A DNA stretch of 64,000 nt from CAVSJA01 sp963728145. Its GTDB lineage: Bacteria > Bacteroidota > Bacteroidia > Chitinophagales > Chitinophagaceae. Below the pieces are notes generated by a model, which did no database searches, was not told the origin of the DNA, and saw only the letters and a list, made by a program, of their open reading frames with translations. The DNA lies in assembly GCA_963728145.1 (NCBI GenBank), contig CAVSJA010000004.1:152248-216247 (forward strand), read 5' to 3'. The position numbers and the translations under genes are program-made. Shown here piece by piece: positions 9,101 through 16,110 of the stretch. Numbering within the stretch: the first letter of the stretch is position 1; each line of letters opens with the position of its first letter.

Positions 9101-11552
9101 GAATAATGACCTCGGATTCCTTGCAGTGATAAATCCATCAACAGTAACTACAGTCGGGTTGATGCAACCCCAGCACGGAACAGTATCCGTGAATCCGGAT
9201 GGAACGATACTTTATGAACCCAATCCTGGTTTCTCAGGTGTAGATAGCTTTGAGTATAACGTATGTTCTACTCCTTCACCTGTTGTTTGTGATATTGCGC
9301 TAGTGGTGATCCAGATTAGCACATGTCCGACTAATGGTAACCAGAATATCATTTCCGGCCAGGTATATATTGATAGAAATAAAGATGCTATAAATAATGA
9401 TGGTGCGACAGGTCTTTCAGGGGTTAAGGTATATCTCTACACAGACGGTAACTGTAGCGGAACCATCAATCCCAATGAATTGACCGATTCGGTTGTTGTC
9501 GACAGTTCAGGATTCTATCAGTTTATGAAATATCCTGAAAAGACAACTGCTGATAACTTTGATAATGGTGCTGCCTCATCCTGCGCAAGTGGATCTGACG
9601 GTGACTCTCCATGGGGAAATAACTGGAGTGATGCCGGCGATGCTGCCGCAGGGGTATGTTCAGGATCATCAACCGGTGACGCAGAAGTATTGCGCGACGG
9701 TGCGTTTGGATATGCCCTGCGCCTTAAGGATAATGATATATCTGCACGAAGATCATTAAATCTGAGCGGTGCTACCAAGGCCTTCCTTACATTCTCTTAC
9801 AGGAGAAAAAGCAACACGTTTAACTCAAGCAACAATATCTACGTGCAAATTTCACCTAATGGCACTGCTTATACCACTATTTATACCATTAGCGGAAACG
9901 GCGCAGTAGATGCAAATTATATTACAATCTACAATCAGGATATCTCGGGTTATGCCACTGCAAATACTACCATCCGATTCCTTACTGATGGAGGTATGTC
10001 AAATGACGATAGTGTTTATATCGACGATGTATCTGTGATATATCTCAAATACCCGCAGTGCTATATTGCCGCGGTAAATACTTCGACTGCTCAGCCAGGA
10101 TACACTTTGACCACAGCTGGATCGCGGCCTATGACGATCACCGCTGGAGGAACCTGTACCTCTCAGTTCGATTTCGGATTTGCAAAACCGAATATAACAA
10201 TCACCGGTACCCTGCGTAATGACTATAATGCGCTGGTAGATGGCCAGGTGAATGGTGCACCGGTAGGAAATCCTGGTGGTGCTACCGTATATGCATACCT
10301 GACAAACGCTTCGGGAGATATCGTGCTCAAAACAACAGTTAATAGCGCAAATGGTACTTATTCCTTCCCATTAGCCGAAGTACATACAAGTTATACACTG
10401 ATGCTTTCAACCTTCAACCTTGCATTGGGTGCAAGTGCGCCGGCAACGATGGGATGCCCTGCAAGCTGGATCAATGTTGGAGATAGTTATGGAATCAATA
10501 ACCTTGCGGGTGCGGGTAACCTACCTGGCATTCCGAATGCCTCGATACCGATAACTACGGGAGCTACTAATGTCAGTAATGTAGATATAGGCATTCAGCG
10601 ATTACCGAATTCAGATGATAAGCTTTCAGCAATCCTGACGCCGAGCATTAATGACCTGGTCACGCTTAATGGACAGGGAGCAAATCCACCGGTATTGAGC
10701 GGATCGGATCCGGAAGATTGTACAGCAGGTTGTAACCTGAACAACCGCACGGTGATCATCGATACTGTACCGAATACTTCAGAATTGTACTATAACGGCA
10801 TGCTGGTTGTAAACGGTCAGGTGATCAATAATTTCAATCCATCTTTATTGCAGGTGAAGTTTACCGCAATATCTGTTGGACAAACATATACATCATTCAG
10901 GTATTCTTTTGTTGACGCAGCGATCATGAAGGATCCAACACCGGCAACTTATACCCTATTATGGGTGCTGCCTTTGCCCGTAACCGGTCTTACTGCACAA
11001 GCAATATTGAATGATGATATTGCCACAGTAAAATGGTCTACGATTTCAGAACAAAACACCAGTCATTTTATTATCGAGCGCAGCACCGATAATGTGAACT
11101 TTAATGCGGTCGGTAACCAGGTTAAGGCGGCGGGAAATAGCGAAACAAAGAGAGAATACCAATTGCCGGATAATGTTTCGGGTCTGTCGCAATACAGCGT
11201 GATCTATTACCGCGTAAAACTGGTGGATCTGGATGGAAAAATTGCGTACAGCAATATTGTGCCGGTAAGGTTATCGCAACGACCAAATTTCCAAATTGCG
11301 ACCTGGCCGAATCCATTCCAAACAACTATCAACTTAAATGTTACTACGGATACTGAAACAACTTTGAGTATTCGTATGATGGAAGCAACTGGCAAGTTGA
11401 TTCGCACCTTAACCAGGCAGGTACCTAAGGGAGTAAGCCAGATCGTATTGAAGGAATTCGATCAACTGGTTCCCGGTCTATACCTGCTCGAAATAACAGA
11501 TCAAAGAACAAAAACAACAACTATTCAAAAACTGATCAGGAGTAATAAATAA
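3138..11552 (+). CDS. Giant T9SS-secreted adhesin-like protein with nine Ig-like repeats
   Basis: 2804 residues. The N-terminus is long and hydrophobic around residues 33-50, consistent with an extended signal peptide ending near FGQ. Residues about 309-1105 hold nine copies of an 89-residue repeat beginning VPVF.LGASSTRCQG and ending GPRTSTHTVT. Two Big_9/cadherin-like domains follow, at about 1373-1470 (PVAVNDSATG) and 1968-2064 (LLIATDDYATT, NPDGTILYEPNPGFSGVD). An SdrD B-type segment sits near 2071-2137 (SGQVYIDRNKDAINNDG). The last 85 residues (WPNPFQTTINL, LVPGLYLLEI) are a type A T9SS sorting domain, so the protein is expected at the cell surface or released. Likely role is adhesion, matrix or gliding-related; the ligand is unknown. 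It is monocistronic, with its own leader and a strong terminator. Confidence 0.9.
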   Translation: MKRICTLFTQFTAEVFSNSTISKSRETYSFLRRAILFFAFIAFFAFTSLNTFGQLGVYEFSGPGLCPHQNLSVVSQPANAIFNNVSAVNVTCNATSDQLSFDNWNENGTINLNEYIEFTITALPTYVLNLSSLSFNHSVSENGSGSGMGRTAWFLRSSNDNYSTNIATGSANENIQSPFILLPAGNFSSINAVTFRLYLIEAKDDETYWTIDGLTVNGSTALIPADPADPTSDAPQCSNPGVTLTATGTAPAGETWYWQTSATGTSTANSGSTYTVTSSGTYYIRSQDNTTLLWSNGAGSIVVTVTPDVSVPVFVPGASSSRCDATETITYTANAANSTGITYSLDAASIAGGNSIDVNTGAVSYVAGWIGTSIITASATGCSGPVTSTHTVTTLGNVGSPVFVSGAASTRCQGVGTVTYPANASNATGLNYTLDVASIAGGNTINASTGAVNYAAGWVGNSTITATAAGCSGPTIATHTVTINPSVTLPVFVLGASSTRCQAAETISYIANATNSTGIIYNLDAASIAGGNTINSATGAVTYTAGWSGTSIITASAAGCNGPRTSNHNVTTRGNVTVPIFTLGASSTRCQAGGNVNYAATAVNSTGITYSLDAASIAGGLSINPATGTVTYVGGWVGTTTITATAAGCNGPTTAIHTVTINPTIGVPVFALGGSSVRCLGVSTVTYTATATNTTNITYSIDGTSAFFGVTINPTTGQVTYSLSHTGPTTITATAVGCGGPRTATHTVTIAAAVGVPFFVAGSNSTRCQGAATVTYTANAANTTGITYSLDAASIAGGNTINSATGAVTYAAGWNGTSAITASAAGCNGPRNSTHTVTTNGLVTAPVFVLGTSSTRCQGAGSVTYTSNATNTTGITYSLNAAALAAGNTINALTGAVSYQPLWAGVTIITASATGCSGPQTSTHTVTITPIVGLPVFTLGASSTRCQGAGSITYSASATNSTGITYSIDASSIAGGNSINSITGSLTFAVGWTGTTTVTASAAGCNGPRTSTHTVTVTPTVGVPVFVMGPVSTRIQGAATVSYSASATNSTGITYSLDAASIAGGNTINASTGAVTYAAGWIGTSTITATAAGCNGPRSSTHMVSTNSSAVYKQLYLSDPAQSLDRVDPVNTSDATTASSALLSTTGTTFTTFTMAPALCDSLTIDAGAITIRNFVTLSSGTMPANPAITAQISFGATNIITISNPTYSGGMLTWTANLAAPVTVPAGQAITLRITTAQAAVIFRIDFDSQTKPSRIDIPVTSFIKITSLAVYNAPYPGGIQVSSGLGGTKYIRATVTDPFGSADITALNVTITPTGSSFAATSVATSGCTRTYEYVWNVGAGSATYAISAIAREGFENAVTDTRNTSFAVCTTCAPVAVNDSATGTGGNPLVVPVLTNDYDPNNNMNAASLTIVTQPANGSAYISNNTIIYLPNGTFQGKDTITYQICDLTSPTPLCATARVFYTIDPLIVDICADATKTHTYYIPYPEQQAYTALEASGSPAMPSNNIRTIISIKIPYPGMRITWDEWEDGYEANIMNPVQATTKVWGDGNPFNGIAPGYPSDFIPAGGSIVLDNTMNANPRNPANIYYDGKDKVVSNGQLALTQVSAEPSIMSVQSIKTNITSTYDFGQSFTIPLGQDFPSRDFRYTALFIRASENNTTINIDRNNDGVFETTTVLNEGGSYLVNGGVLTGATVASDKPVGVELSAGGVDNYSIRNAPIFPATWYSHTYYTPVPTSDNAGDNPKDTSVVMFYNSLNRPININWYSGAPASGVINVPAKTAVRFPLRYSTTAAYRFVNLTGESFTAIEIVNSYSPDGTGTSGAAYDWSFNLIAESRLTDYTTVAWAPGGLDLGGSPGPDVNGNPIWVTPTANTTIYVKYDGNVSGTSGLVSPCGLRYDVSYNVNALNYIKIRDNSDNDQGGIAIYTCNGAKIAAVYGEDPTGSTAGNSAYWDVGSTIQPFCKQKLLIATDDYATTLVSQPVTIPVLNNDLGFLAVINPSTVTTVGLMQPQHGTVSVNPDGTILYEPNPGFSGVDSFEYNVCSTPSPVVCDIALVVIQISTCPTNGNQNIISGQVYIDRNKDAINNDGATGLSGVKVYLYTDGNCSGTINPNELTDSVVVDSSGFYQFMKYPEKTTADNFDNGAASSCASGSDGDSPWGNNWSDAGDAAAGVCSGSSTGDAEVLRDGAFGYALRLKDNDISARRSLNLSGATKAFLTFSYRRKSNTFNSSNNIYVQISPNGTAYTTIYTISGNGAVDANYITIYNQDISGYATANTTIRFLTDGGMSNDDSVYIDDVSVIYLKYPQCYIAAVNTSTAQPGYTLTTAGSRPMTITAGGTCTSQFDFGFAKPNITITGTLRNDYNALVDGQVNGAPVGNPGGATVYAYLTNASGDIVLKTTVNSANGTYSFPLAEVHTSYTLMLSTFNLALGASAPATMGCPASWINVGDSYGINNLAGAGNLPGIPNASIPITTGATNVSNVDIGIQRLPNSDDKLSAILTPSINDLVTLNGQGANPPVLSGSDPEDCTAGCNLNNRTVIIDTVPNTSELYYNGMLVVNGQVINNFNPSLLQVKFTAISVGQTYTSFRYSFVDAAIMKDPTPATYTLLWVLPLPVTGLTAQAILNDDIATVKWSTISEQNTSHFIIERSTDNVNFNAVGNQVKAAGNSETKREYQLPDNVSGLSQYSVIYYRVKLVDLDGKIAYSNIVPVRLSQRPNFQIATWPNPFQTTINLNVTTDTETTLSIRMMEATGKLIRTLTRQVPKGVSQIVLKEFDQLVPGLYLLEITDQRTKTTTIQKLIRSNK
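4060..6450 (+). repeat. Nine about 267-bp in-frame tandem repeats inside the adhesin gene
   Basis: The nine Ig-like modules start near 4060, 4325, 4590, 4858, 5124, 5392, 5660, 5928 and 6190. Most keep the GASSTRCQG, SIAGGN and ATGAV signatures. The fifth (5124-5391) is the most divergent and the ninth has lost the RCQ cysteine (TRIQG). Such arrays can gain or lose units by recombination. Confidence 0.85.
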
Positions 11553-11594
11553 TGTAGTGCGTTAAGACCCATTTTTATCTGTACCATTCGTTAC

Positions 11595-11623
11595 GCCCCG
11601 TAATTCTTTACGGGGCTTTTTTT
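11595..11623 (+). terminator. Rho-independent terminator of the adhesin gene
   Basis: Stem GCCCCGTAA / TTTACGGGGC with a short loop, followed by a run of seven T, 43 bp after the adhesin stop codon. Confidence 0.9.
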
Positions 11624-11999
11624 ATTGGAGATTTGATATTGCAAATTTTCTATTTGGGATATCGGCGATGTTATGTTAAATCACTCATTATGGGTATAAA
11701 TTTGTATTGAGAAATCATTTACCTTAGAACAGGTAAAACTTTTTCAACTCTGATTGGTTAGCTGCGATAATCCCGTATTCGCCCTTAGGAAGATTAGTGG
11801 CTATCCATACCTTCTTGCTGAAAGTAAAAAACTCAAAAGAACAGTTCATCAATCATTTAAAAGCATTCTGCGCTTATTGAATGATAGATTTTATTTCCAT
11901 TCGTTTACCGACATGTGGACAATGACGTCCAATTGTAATACACTAATATAACCGGTATGCCGAAAACGGTATCAAAGAGTAGGCAATAAACCAATTCTT
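11624..11999. other. Non-coding gap before the H1-like gene
   Basis: AT-rich stretch with no convincing gene. The only ORF (11754-11951, 65 codons) lacks domain or composition support. TAAATTTG at 11697-11704 fits the -7 consensus but has no good -33 partner and lies about 295 bp upstream of the next start codon. Confidence 0.5.
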
Positions 12000-12503
12000 A
12001 TGGCTGCGAAGAAGAAATCATCAAAGAAAAAGGCCGCGAAGAAAAAAGCTTCTCCAAAACCAAAGAAGGCGGCAAAGAAGAAAGTTGCGAAGAAAGTTGC
12101 GAAGAAAGCAACGAGAGCGCCAAAAGCCAGGGCTGTAAAAAAGGTGGCGAAAAAAAAGGCGGCCCCGAAAAAAAAGAAAGCAATTCGAATCGCGCCTAAA
12201 GGTCCCACAATTGGGCTTGCGCCAGAAGGTATGCCCCTCACTATTGAAGCAGTTTTTGAAATTGCCGGAAATGTAACAGTCAAACATTTCCGAGGTTCCA
12301 CAATTCTTGGCTTGAGGGACATTCCAATGACAGGCAGCGTAACTTTCCCCAATGCCAAAAGATTTGACGGGATATCAATAACCGGCGTTTGTGCGGGACC
12401 AACAAAGATCACAACTGATCGTGTTACCGATCCACTTTCGGATGAGCAACACGCGAGAGAATTTGAAGAGGGACCAATATCAGATAGTCTTTCTGTCCGA
12501 TAA
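12000..12503 (+). CDS. Histone H1-like lysine/alanine-rich protein with an extra C-terminal domain
   Basis: 167 residues. Residues 1-60 are almost entirely Lys, Ala and Pro in AAKKK-type repeats, like the C-terminal tail of histone H1 and bacterial Hc1/AlgP-type proteins; this part should bind DNA or RNA non-specifically. Residues about 61-167 are different: non-repetitive and beta-rich (GMPLTIEAVFEIAGNVTVKH, FDGISITGVCAGPTKIT), with an acidic tail, and I recognise no family. The start follows an A-rich stretch; the next gene begins 14 bp after the stop, so the two are probably co-transcribed. Role in nucleoid compaction is inferred from the tail only. Confidence 0.75.
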   Translation: MAAKKKSSKKKAAKKKASPKPKKAAKKKVAKKVAKKATRAPKARAVKKVAKKKAAPKKKKAIRIAPKGPTIGLAPEGMPLTIEAVFEIAGNVTVKHFRGSTILGLRDIPMTGSVTFPNAKRFDGISITGVCAGPTKITTDRVTDPLSDEQHAREFEEGPISDSLSVR

Positions 12504-12517
12504 TTAAATTCAATATT

Positions 12518-13726
12518 ATGAAATTAATTTCTTCAAAAGTTTTTCTTTTGACGTTGGCAGTCATTATTTGCAATCTTTCATTTTCTCAGGATAAACGGCC
12601 TAACCCGGTCTTTACTGCTGATTCATTGAAAAGTGGAAATAGCAAGGACGTTTTTCTTAATTTCTTCCAGTTAGCGTTCGAAAATCTTGCCGGATCGCGA
12701 AAGGAATTCAAATTTTCTGCGAACCCATTTGCAGTAATGATGCGTGCCGACCCTAAACTTGCAATTGATACGAGTTATGTCAAATACACAGGATTACGAA
12801 AGTGGAATTTTGCGGTTGGACTCCGGGTCGATTCTTCTTTTAAGTTTAATGGATTTACTTCAGGAGTTACCTATTCGATAATTAATAAGCGCGATTACAA
12901 AGAGTATCGTAATTTCTTGGAATTCCAGCAATTGGTGAGAGTGCGAGAGCAAGAGTTTTTTGCAATGACCGATAGCGTTACTGGAGCGGTAAGTAATCTC
13001 AATATTAATGGCGATACAACTTTAGCTAAAAAACTCCACGAACAATGGGCTGCACTTTCTCAGCGTACTAGCCTGACATTAGACAAGGTTGATAAGGACG
13101 TATTGCATATCCTGGATAGTTTAGCTGACAAACTTGTAACCATTAATAAGTTTATTGATGACAAGGAAAAAATAAATTTCAGGACGAAGATGGTGGATTT
13201 GTATCGCGAAGAAAGGGAGATCTTTAAGAAAAGATTGTTATGGACTGTTGATATTGCTGATACAACGTATCAGAATCAGTTCTTTTTCTCAAACATAGTT
13301 TTCAGCACTCAAGTCCTTAAGGGCTTTTCAAAACCGTTAAGTCGGAGTGACATCGAGCTGGATTTAAGGGCTGCTTATAACATAGTTGATGATACCCTTC
13401 GCGCGGGAAGAGATTTAGGAAGAGGTATACTTAATTTTGATGGTAGTGTGAATTATGTAAGAAGACACCCAAGTACCGATATTTCATTCTTCGAATTTAA
13501 GGCAGGTGCTTCTTTCAAAAGAGTATTTTCGGGATTGTATGCAGCTGAACGCAAGGAAATATTCGCTCTGAAAGGGACAATACGATTCCGACTATACGAA
13601 GAGATTTGGATTCCTTTGGAATTTGAGTATGACCCCAAAACTGGAAATGTTTTCGGCTTTTTGAATTTGAGAGTAAACTTCACCGCATTGAGAGCCGCTA
13701 TTGAGAAAAATCTGAATAGCCGTTAG
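12518..13726 (+). CDS. Secreted protein of unknown function, partner of the H1-like gene
   Basis: 402 residues with a clear signal peptide (MKLISSKVFLLTLAVIICNLSFSQ). The middle (about 150-250) is helical and charged (LADKLVTINKFIDDKEKINF), and the C-terminal third alternates aromatic and polar residues (SVNYVRRHPSTDISFFEFKA, IRFRLYEEIWIPLEFEYDP), ending in strand-like LNLRVNFTALRAAIEKNL. This fits a small outer-membrane or periplasmic beta-structure, but I recognise no family. It sits 14 bp downstream of the H1-like gene and converges on the hydrolase gene with a 49-bp gap and no obvious terminator. Confidence 0.7.
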   Translation: MKLISSKVFLLTLAVIICNLSFSQDKRPNPVFTADSLKSGNSKDVFLNFFQLAFENLAGSRKEFKFSANPFAVMMRADPKLAIDTSYVKYTGLRKWNFAVGLRVDSSFKFNGFTSGVTYSIINKRDYKEYRNFLEFQQLVRVREQEFFAMTDSVTGAVSNLNINGDTTLAKKLHEQWAALSQRTSLTLDKVDKDVLHILDSLADKLVTINKFIDDKEKINFRTKMVDLYREEREIFKKRLLWTVDIADTTYQNQFFFSNIVFSTQVLKGFSKPLSRSDIELDLRAAYNIVDDTLRAGRDLGRGILNFDGSVNYVRRHPSTDISFFEFKAGASFKRVFSGLYAAERKEIFALKGTIRFRLYEEIWIPLEFEYDPKTGNVFGFLNLRVNFTALRAAIEKNLNSR

Positions 13727-13775
13727 CTATTGCATGTTTCAAATTTCAAAGTACAAATTGAGATCTGAAATTGAT

Positions 13776-14660
13776 TTACTTTAAGAACTCATTTATCATA
13801 TTCACCGTCATCTCCGGCATCTTACTGCCTTTTTGAGCAGCGCATACTTCACCAATAAAAGATCCATGATCTCCCGGAAGAATTGCCAGCCGTGAGTTGG
13901 GTATGAGTTTAGTCATTTGAACCAAATGTTCCGGTACAACTACATCCTTGTCTCCGGCGAGTAAGAGGGTAGGAGCCTTGATTGATCTTAACCCTTCATC
14001 AGGAATATCTTTAAACCCTCTCATTCGGTCACGATCCTTGGTAAACATTACAATTAAGCCATTCTTATTGGGAGCAACTTTCAAATAGGCGTCCTTTAAT
14101 GGCTGGGGCATATTTTCCAATGTGGCATTTTCCATTCCATCAAAGAATCCATGAACCATTCCATCTCTTTTGCTGATTGCTGAAACAACAACAAGTTTGT
14201 TTACGATTTGCGGGTGCCTGATTCCAATTTGTAACGACGTAGTACCTCCATTACTGAATCCAAAAAAATTTGCTTTATCAACTTTTAGATATTTCAGTAA
14301 TGCCGCCACATCATCTGCGTCTTGCTCGAACGATTCGGGTGCATCACGGTCGCTGGTTCGACCATGGGCTTGCAATTCAACTGCGACGATCTTGTGATGC
14401 TTTGAAAGAAGTGGAAGACTATTTCCGAAAGTAGATTCAATTGTTGAGCCCCCACCATGGATTAATACCAACGGAATATCGCCCTTACCATGGATCTCAT
14501 AATACATATTAATGCCATTCACTGGCGCAAGTCCTGACACAATTGGTTTACTCATCTTATTGTTTTGTTGTGCGTATGCTAAAGCTATTCCCGTGAATAC
14601 ATGGAATGAAATCAGGACTAATGACTTGATATGCAAAAATGAAGGAGTCAGAATTCGCAT
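13776..14660 (-). CDS. Secreted alpha/beta-fold hydrolase
   Basis: 294 residues. An N-terminal hydrophobic segment (LVLISFHVFTGIALAYAQ) predicts export. The fold is evident from the oxyanion-hole motif VLIHGGGST, the nucleophile elbow FFGFSNGGTTS (catalytic Ser), a late Asp in LLAGDKDVVVPEH and the C-terminal His in LPGDHGSF. Substrate cannot be told; relatives include esterases, epoxide hydrolases and C-C hydrolases. It diverges from arsR, with 131 bp between the start codons, so the two may share regulatory DNA, but no functional link to arsenic is visible. Confidence 0.85.
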   Translation of the reverse strand: MRILTPSFLHIKSLVLISFHVFTGIALAYAQQNNKMSKPIVSGLAPVNGINMYYEIHGKGDIPLVLIHGGGSTIESTFGNSLPLLSKHHKIVAVELQAHGRTSDRDAPESFEQDADDVAALLKYLKVDKANFFGFSNGGTTSLQIGIRHPQIVNKLVVVSAISKRDGMVHGFFDGMENATLENMPQPLKDAYLKVAPNKNGLIVMFTKDRDRMRGFKDIPDEGLRSIKAPTLLLAGDKDVVVPEHLVQMTKLIPNSRLAILPGDHGSFIGEVCAAQKGSKMPEMTVNMINEFLK

Positions 14661-14752
14661 TAACCTGGATTATAACTCAAAAGTAAAGAACCAATTCCGG
14701 CTTTACACAAGGTCTCCGTCCTACGCTCGTAAAAAAAATAATGAGAAAAACT

Positions 14753-14786
14753 TTTGGCGATTTAATATTTATCGTAATATTGCGAT
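14753..14786 (+). promoter_or_regulatory. arsR promoter with overlapping ArsR operator
   Basis: TTTG (14753-14756), 18 bp, then TAATATTG (14775-14782), a 7-of-8 match to TAnnTTTG. The 16-bp imperfect palindrome ATCGTAATATTGCGAT (14771-14786) covers the -7 box. Its exact reverse complement occurs before arsM. Binding here would block RNA polymerase. The ATG at 14792 lies only nine bases after the -7 box, implying a nearly leaderless arsR transcript if this promoter is used. Confidence 0.65.
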
Positions 14787-14791
14787 AAGAT

Positions 14792-15121
14792 ATGGGCGCG
14801 ACGAAATCATATGAATTCGGGATTAAAGAGAATAAGCTGGCCAAATATGCAAAGGCTTTGGGTCATCCAGCGAGAATTGCAATATTGAAGTACCTCGCGG
14901 GAAAAGCAGCTTGTCAATGCGGCGATATCGTTGAAGAACTTCCATTATCCCAAAGTACGGTATCGCAACATTTGAAAGAACTTAAGGATGCCGGATTGAT
15001 CAAGGGCGAGATAGAAGGAGCCAGGGTTTGTTATTGCATTGATGAGAAAGAATGGAAAGCTGCACAAACCTGGCTTAATCAGTTATTTGATTCTTACAAG
15101 GGATTGTCAGGCTGTAGCTGA
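14792..15121 (+). CDS. arsR: ArsR/SmtB-family metalloid-responsive repressor
   Basis: 109 residues, normal for the family. A winged-helix fold is indicated by LGHPARIAILKYL and the recognition helix LSQSTVSQHLKELKDAGLI, followed by the wing (GEIEGARVCYCI). Cys41 and Cys43 (ACQCGDI) lie in the alpha-3 region where classical ArsR binds As(III); Cys80, Cys82 and Cys108 could provide a third thiol. It is first in the ars operon and has a palindromic operator directly before its start, consistent with autoregulation released by arsenite. The exact ligand set is inferred. Confidence 0.92.
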   Translation: MGATKSYEFGIKENKLAKYAKALGHPARIAILKYLAGKAACQCGDIVEELPLSQSTVSQHLKELKDAGLIKGEIEGARVCYCIDEKEWKAAQTWLNQLFDSYKGLSGCS

Positions 15122-15141
15122 GATTTTTTTTGCCACTGTTC

Positions 15142-15157
15142 ATCGCAATATTACGAT
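15142..15157. promoter_or_regulatory. Second ArsR operator, upstream of arsM
   Basis: ATCGCAATATTACGAT is the exact reverse complement of the 16-bp site at 14771-14786. It lies between the arsR stop and the arsM start, ending 21 bp before the ATG, so arsM-arsN2-arsC can be controlled by ArsR separately from arsR itself. Confidence 0.7.
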
Positions 15158-15178
15158 AACTATAAAACTTTAATTCAA

Positions 15179-16027
15179 ATGGAAATTCTGGAAAATGTAA
15201 AAGACATCGTAAGGCAAAAATATTCTGAGATTGCCTTACAGGACAAAGATCAGAACGCAAGTTCATGTTGTGGTTCCGGTTGCTGCAGTACGACGGACTC
15301 CGCGATAATGGCCGATGATTATTCTAAACTTGAGGGCTATAACCCAGATGCGGACCTCGGGCTGGGTTGCGGACTTCCCACTCAATTTGCAAAGATCAAC
15401 AAAGGCGACGTGGTAATTGATCTTGGTAGCGGAGCTGGAAATGACGCCTTCATAGCCAGGCATGCTACGGGCGAAACGGGTAAGGTAATTGGTATTGATT
15501 TTACACCGGCAATGATTGAGAAGGCGCGACAAAACGTCGAGACACTGGGATACGACAATGTCGAATTCAGATTGGGTGATATCGAGAATATGCCAGTTGC
15601 AGCCAACACGGCTGATGTGATCGTGAGCAATTGCGTGCTAAACCTTGTGCCAAATAAGGCTGCGGTAATAACTGAGATCGACAGGGTTTTAAAACCAGGC
15701 GCTCACTTTTCAATTTCTGATATCGTATTAGAGGGGGAATTGCCCACTGAGATCAAAGAAGCTGCTGAAATGTATGCAGGATGCGTTTCGGGAGCAATAC
15801 AAAAAAAGGAATACTTAAATTTGATCGAAGCAAAAGGGTTCGAAAATATCACCGTTCAAAAGGACAAACCTATCGTTTTGCCAGATGATATTCTGAACCA
15901 ATACCTTTCACAAGAAAAGCTCGCCGCATTCAAGGCATCTGGATTGGGAATAAGAAGTATCACGGTTTATGCTGAAAAGCCGGTGAAAGAAAAAAGCTCT
16001 TGTTGTGGGCCTGAGTGCTGTAGTTAA
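15179..16027 (+). CDS. arsM: Arsenite S-adenosylmethionine methyltransferase
   Basis: 282 residues, usual ArsM length. The SAM-binding motif VIDLGSGAGNDAF is at about 79-91 and the second acidic motif IGIDFTPAMIEKAR at 104-117. The three cysteines expected to bind As(III) are present in their conserved contexts: Cys64 (GLGCGLP), Cys152 (SNCVLNL) and Cys202 (YAGCVSGA). Extra cysteine pairs flank the enzyme at 30-36 (CCGSGCC) and 275-281 (CCGPECC), plausibly for metalloid capture. The cytosolic enzyme converts As(III) to methylated, partly volatile species. It lies 57 bp after arsR with an ArsR operator between, and a GTTGACARG array follows its stop. Confidence 0.93.
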   Translation: MEILENVKDIVRQKYSEIALQDKDQNASSCCGSGCCSTTDSAIMADDYSKLEGYNPDADLGLGCGLPTQFAKINKGDVVIDLGSGAGNDAFIARHATGETGKVIGIDFTPAMIEKARQNVETLGYDNVEFRLGDIENMPVAANTADVIVSNCVLNLVPNKAAVITEIDRVLKPGAHFSISDIVLEGELPTEIKEAAEMYAGCVSGAIQKKEYLNLIEAKGFENITVQKDKPIVLPDDILNQYLSQEKLAAFKASGLGIRSITVYAEKPVKEKSSCCGPECCS

Positions 16028-16028
16028 A

Positions 16029-16082
16029 GTTGACAAGGTTGACAAGGTTGACAGGGTTGACAAGGTTGACAGGGTTGATAAG
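16029..16082. repeat. GTTGACARG nonamer array inside the ars operon
   Basis: Six 9-bp units (GTTGACAAG, GTTGACAGG, last one GTTGATAAG) fill the gap between the arsM stop and arsN2. Because nine is a multiple of three, the arsN2 frame stays open through the array (encoding repeated Thr-Arg-Leu units) from a TTG at 16030, but the natural start is the ATG at 16111. Confidence 0.9.
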
Positions 16083-16110
16083 GACTGAATTTTTGAAAGG
16101 CGGTTCATCA

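Noticed and set aside
11754..11951. 65-codon ORF before the H1-like gene
   Set aside because: No motif, signal peptide, promoter or conserved composition; starts at an arbitrary GTG/TTG-like codon in AT-rich DNA.
12000..12412. Minus-strand ORFs opposite the H1-like gene
   Set aside because: Phe/Ala-rich products are simply the complement of Lys-rich AAG/GCG codons.
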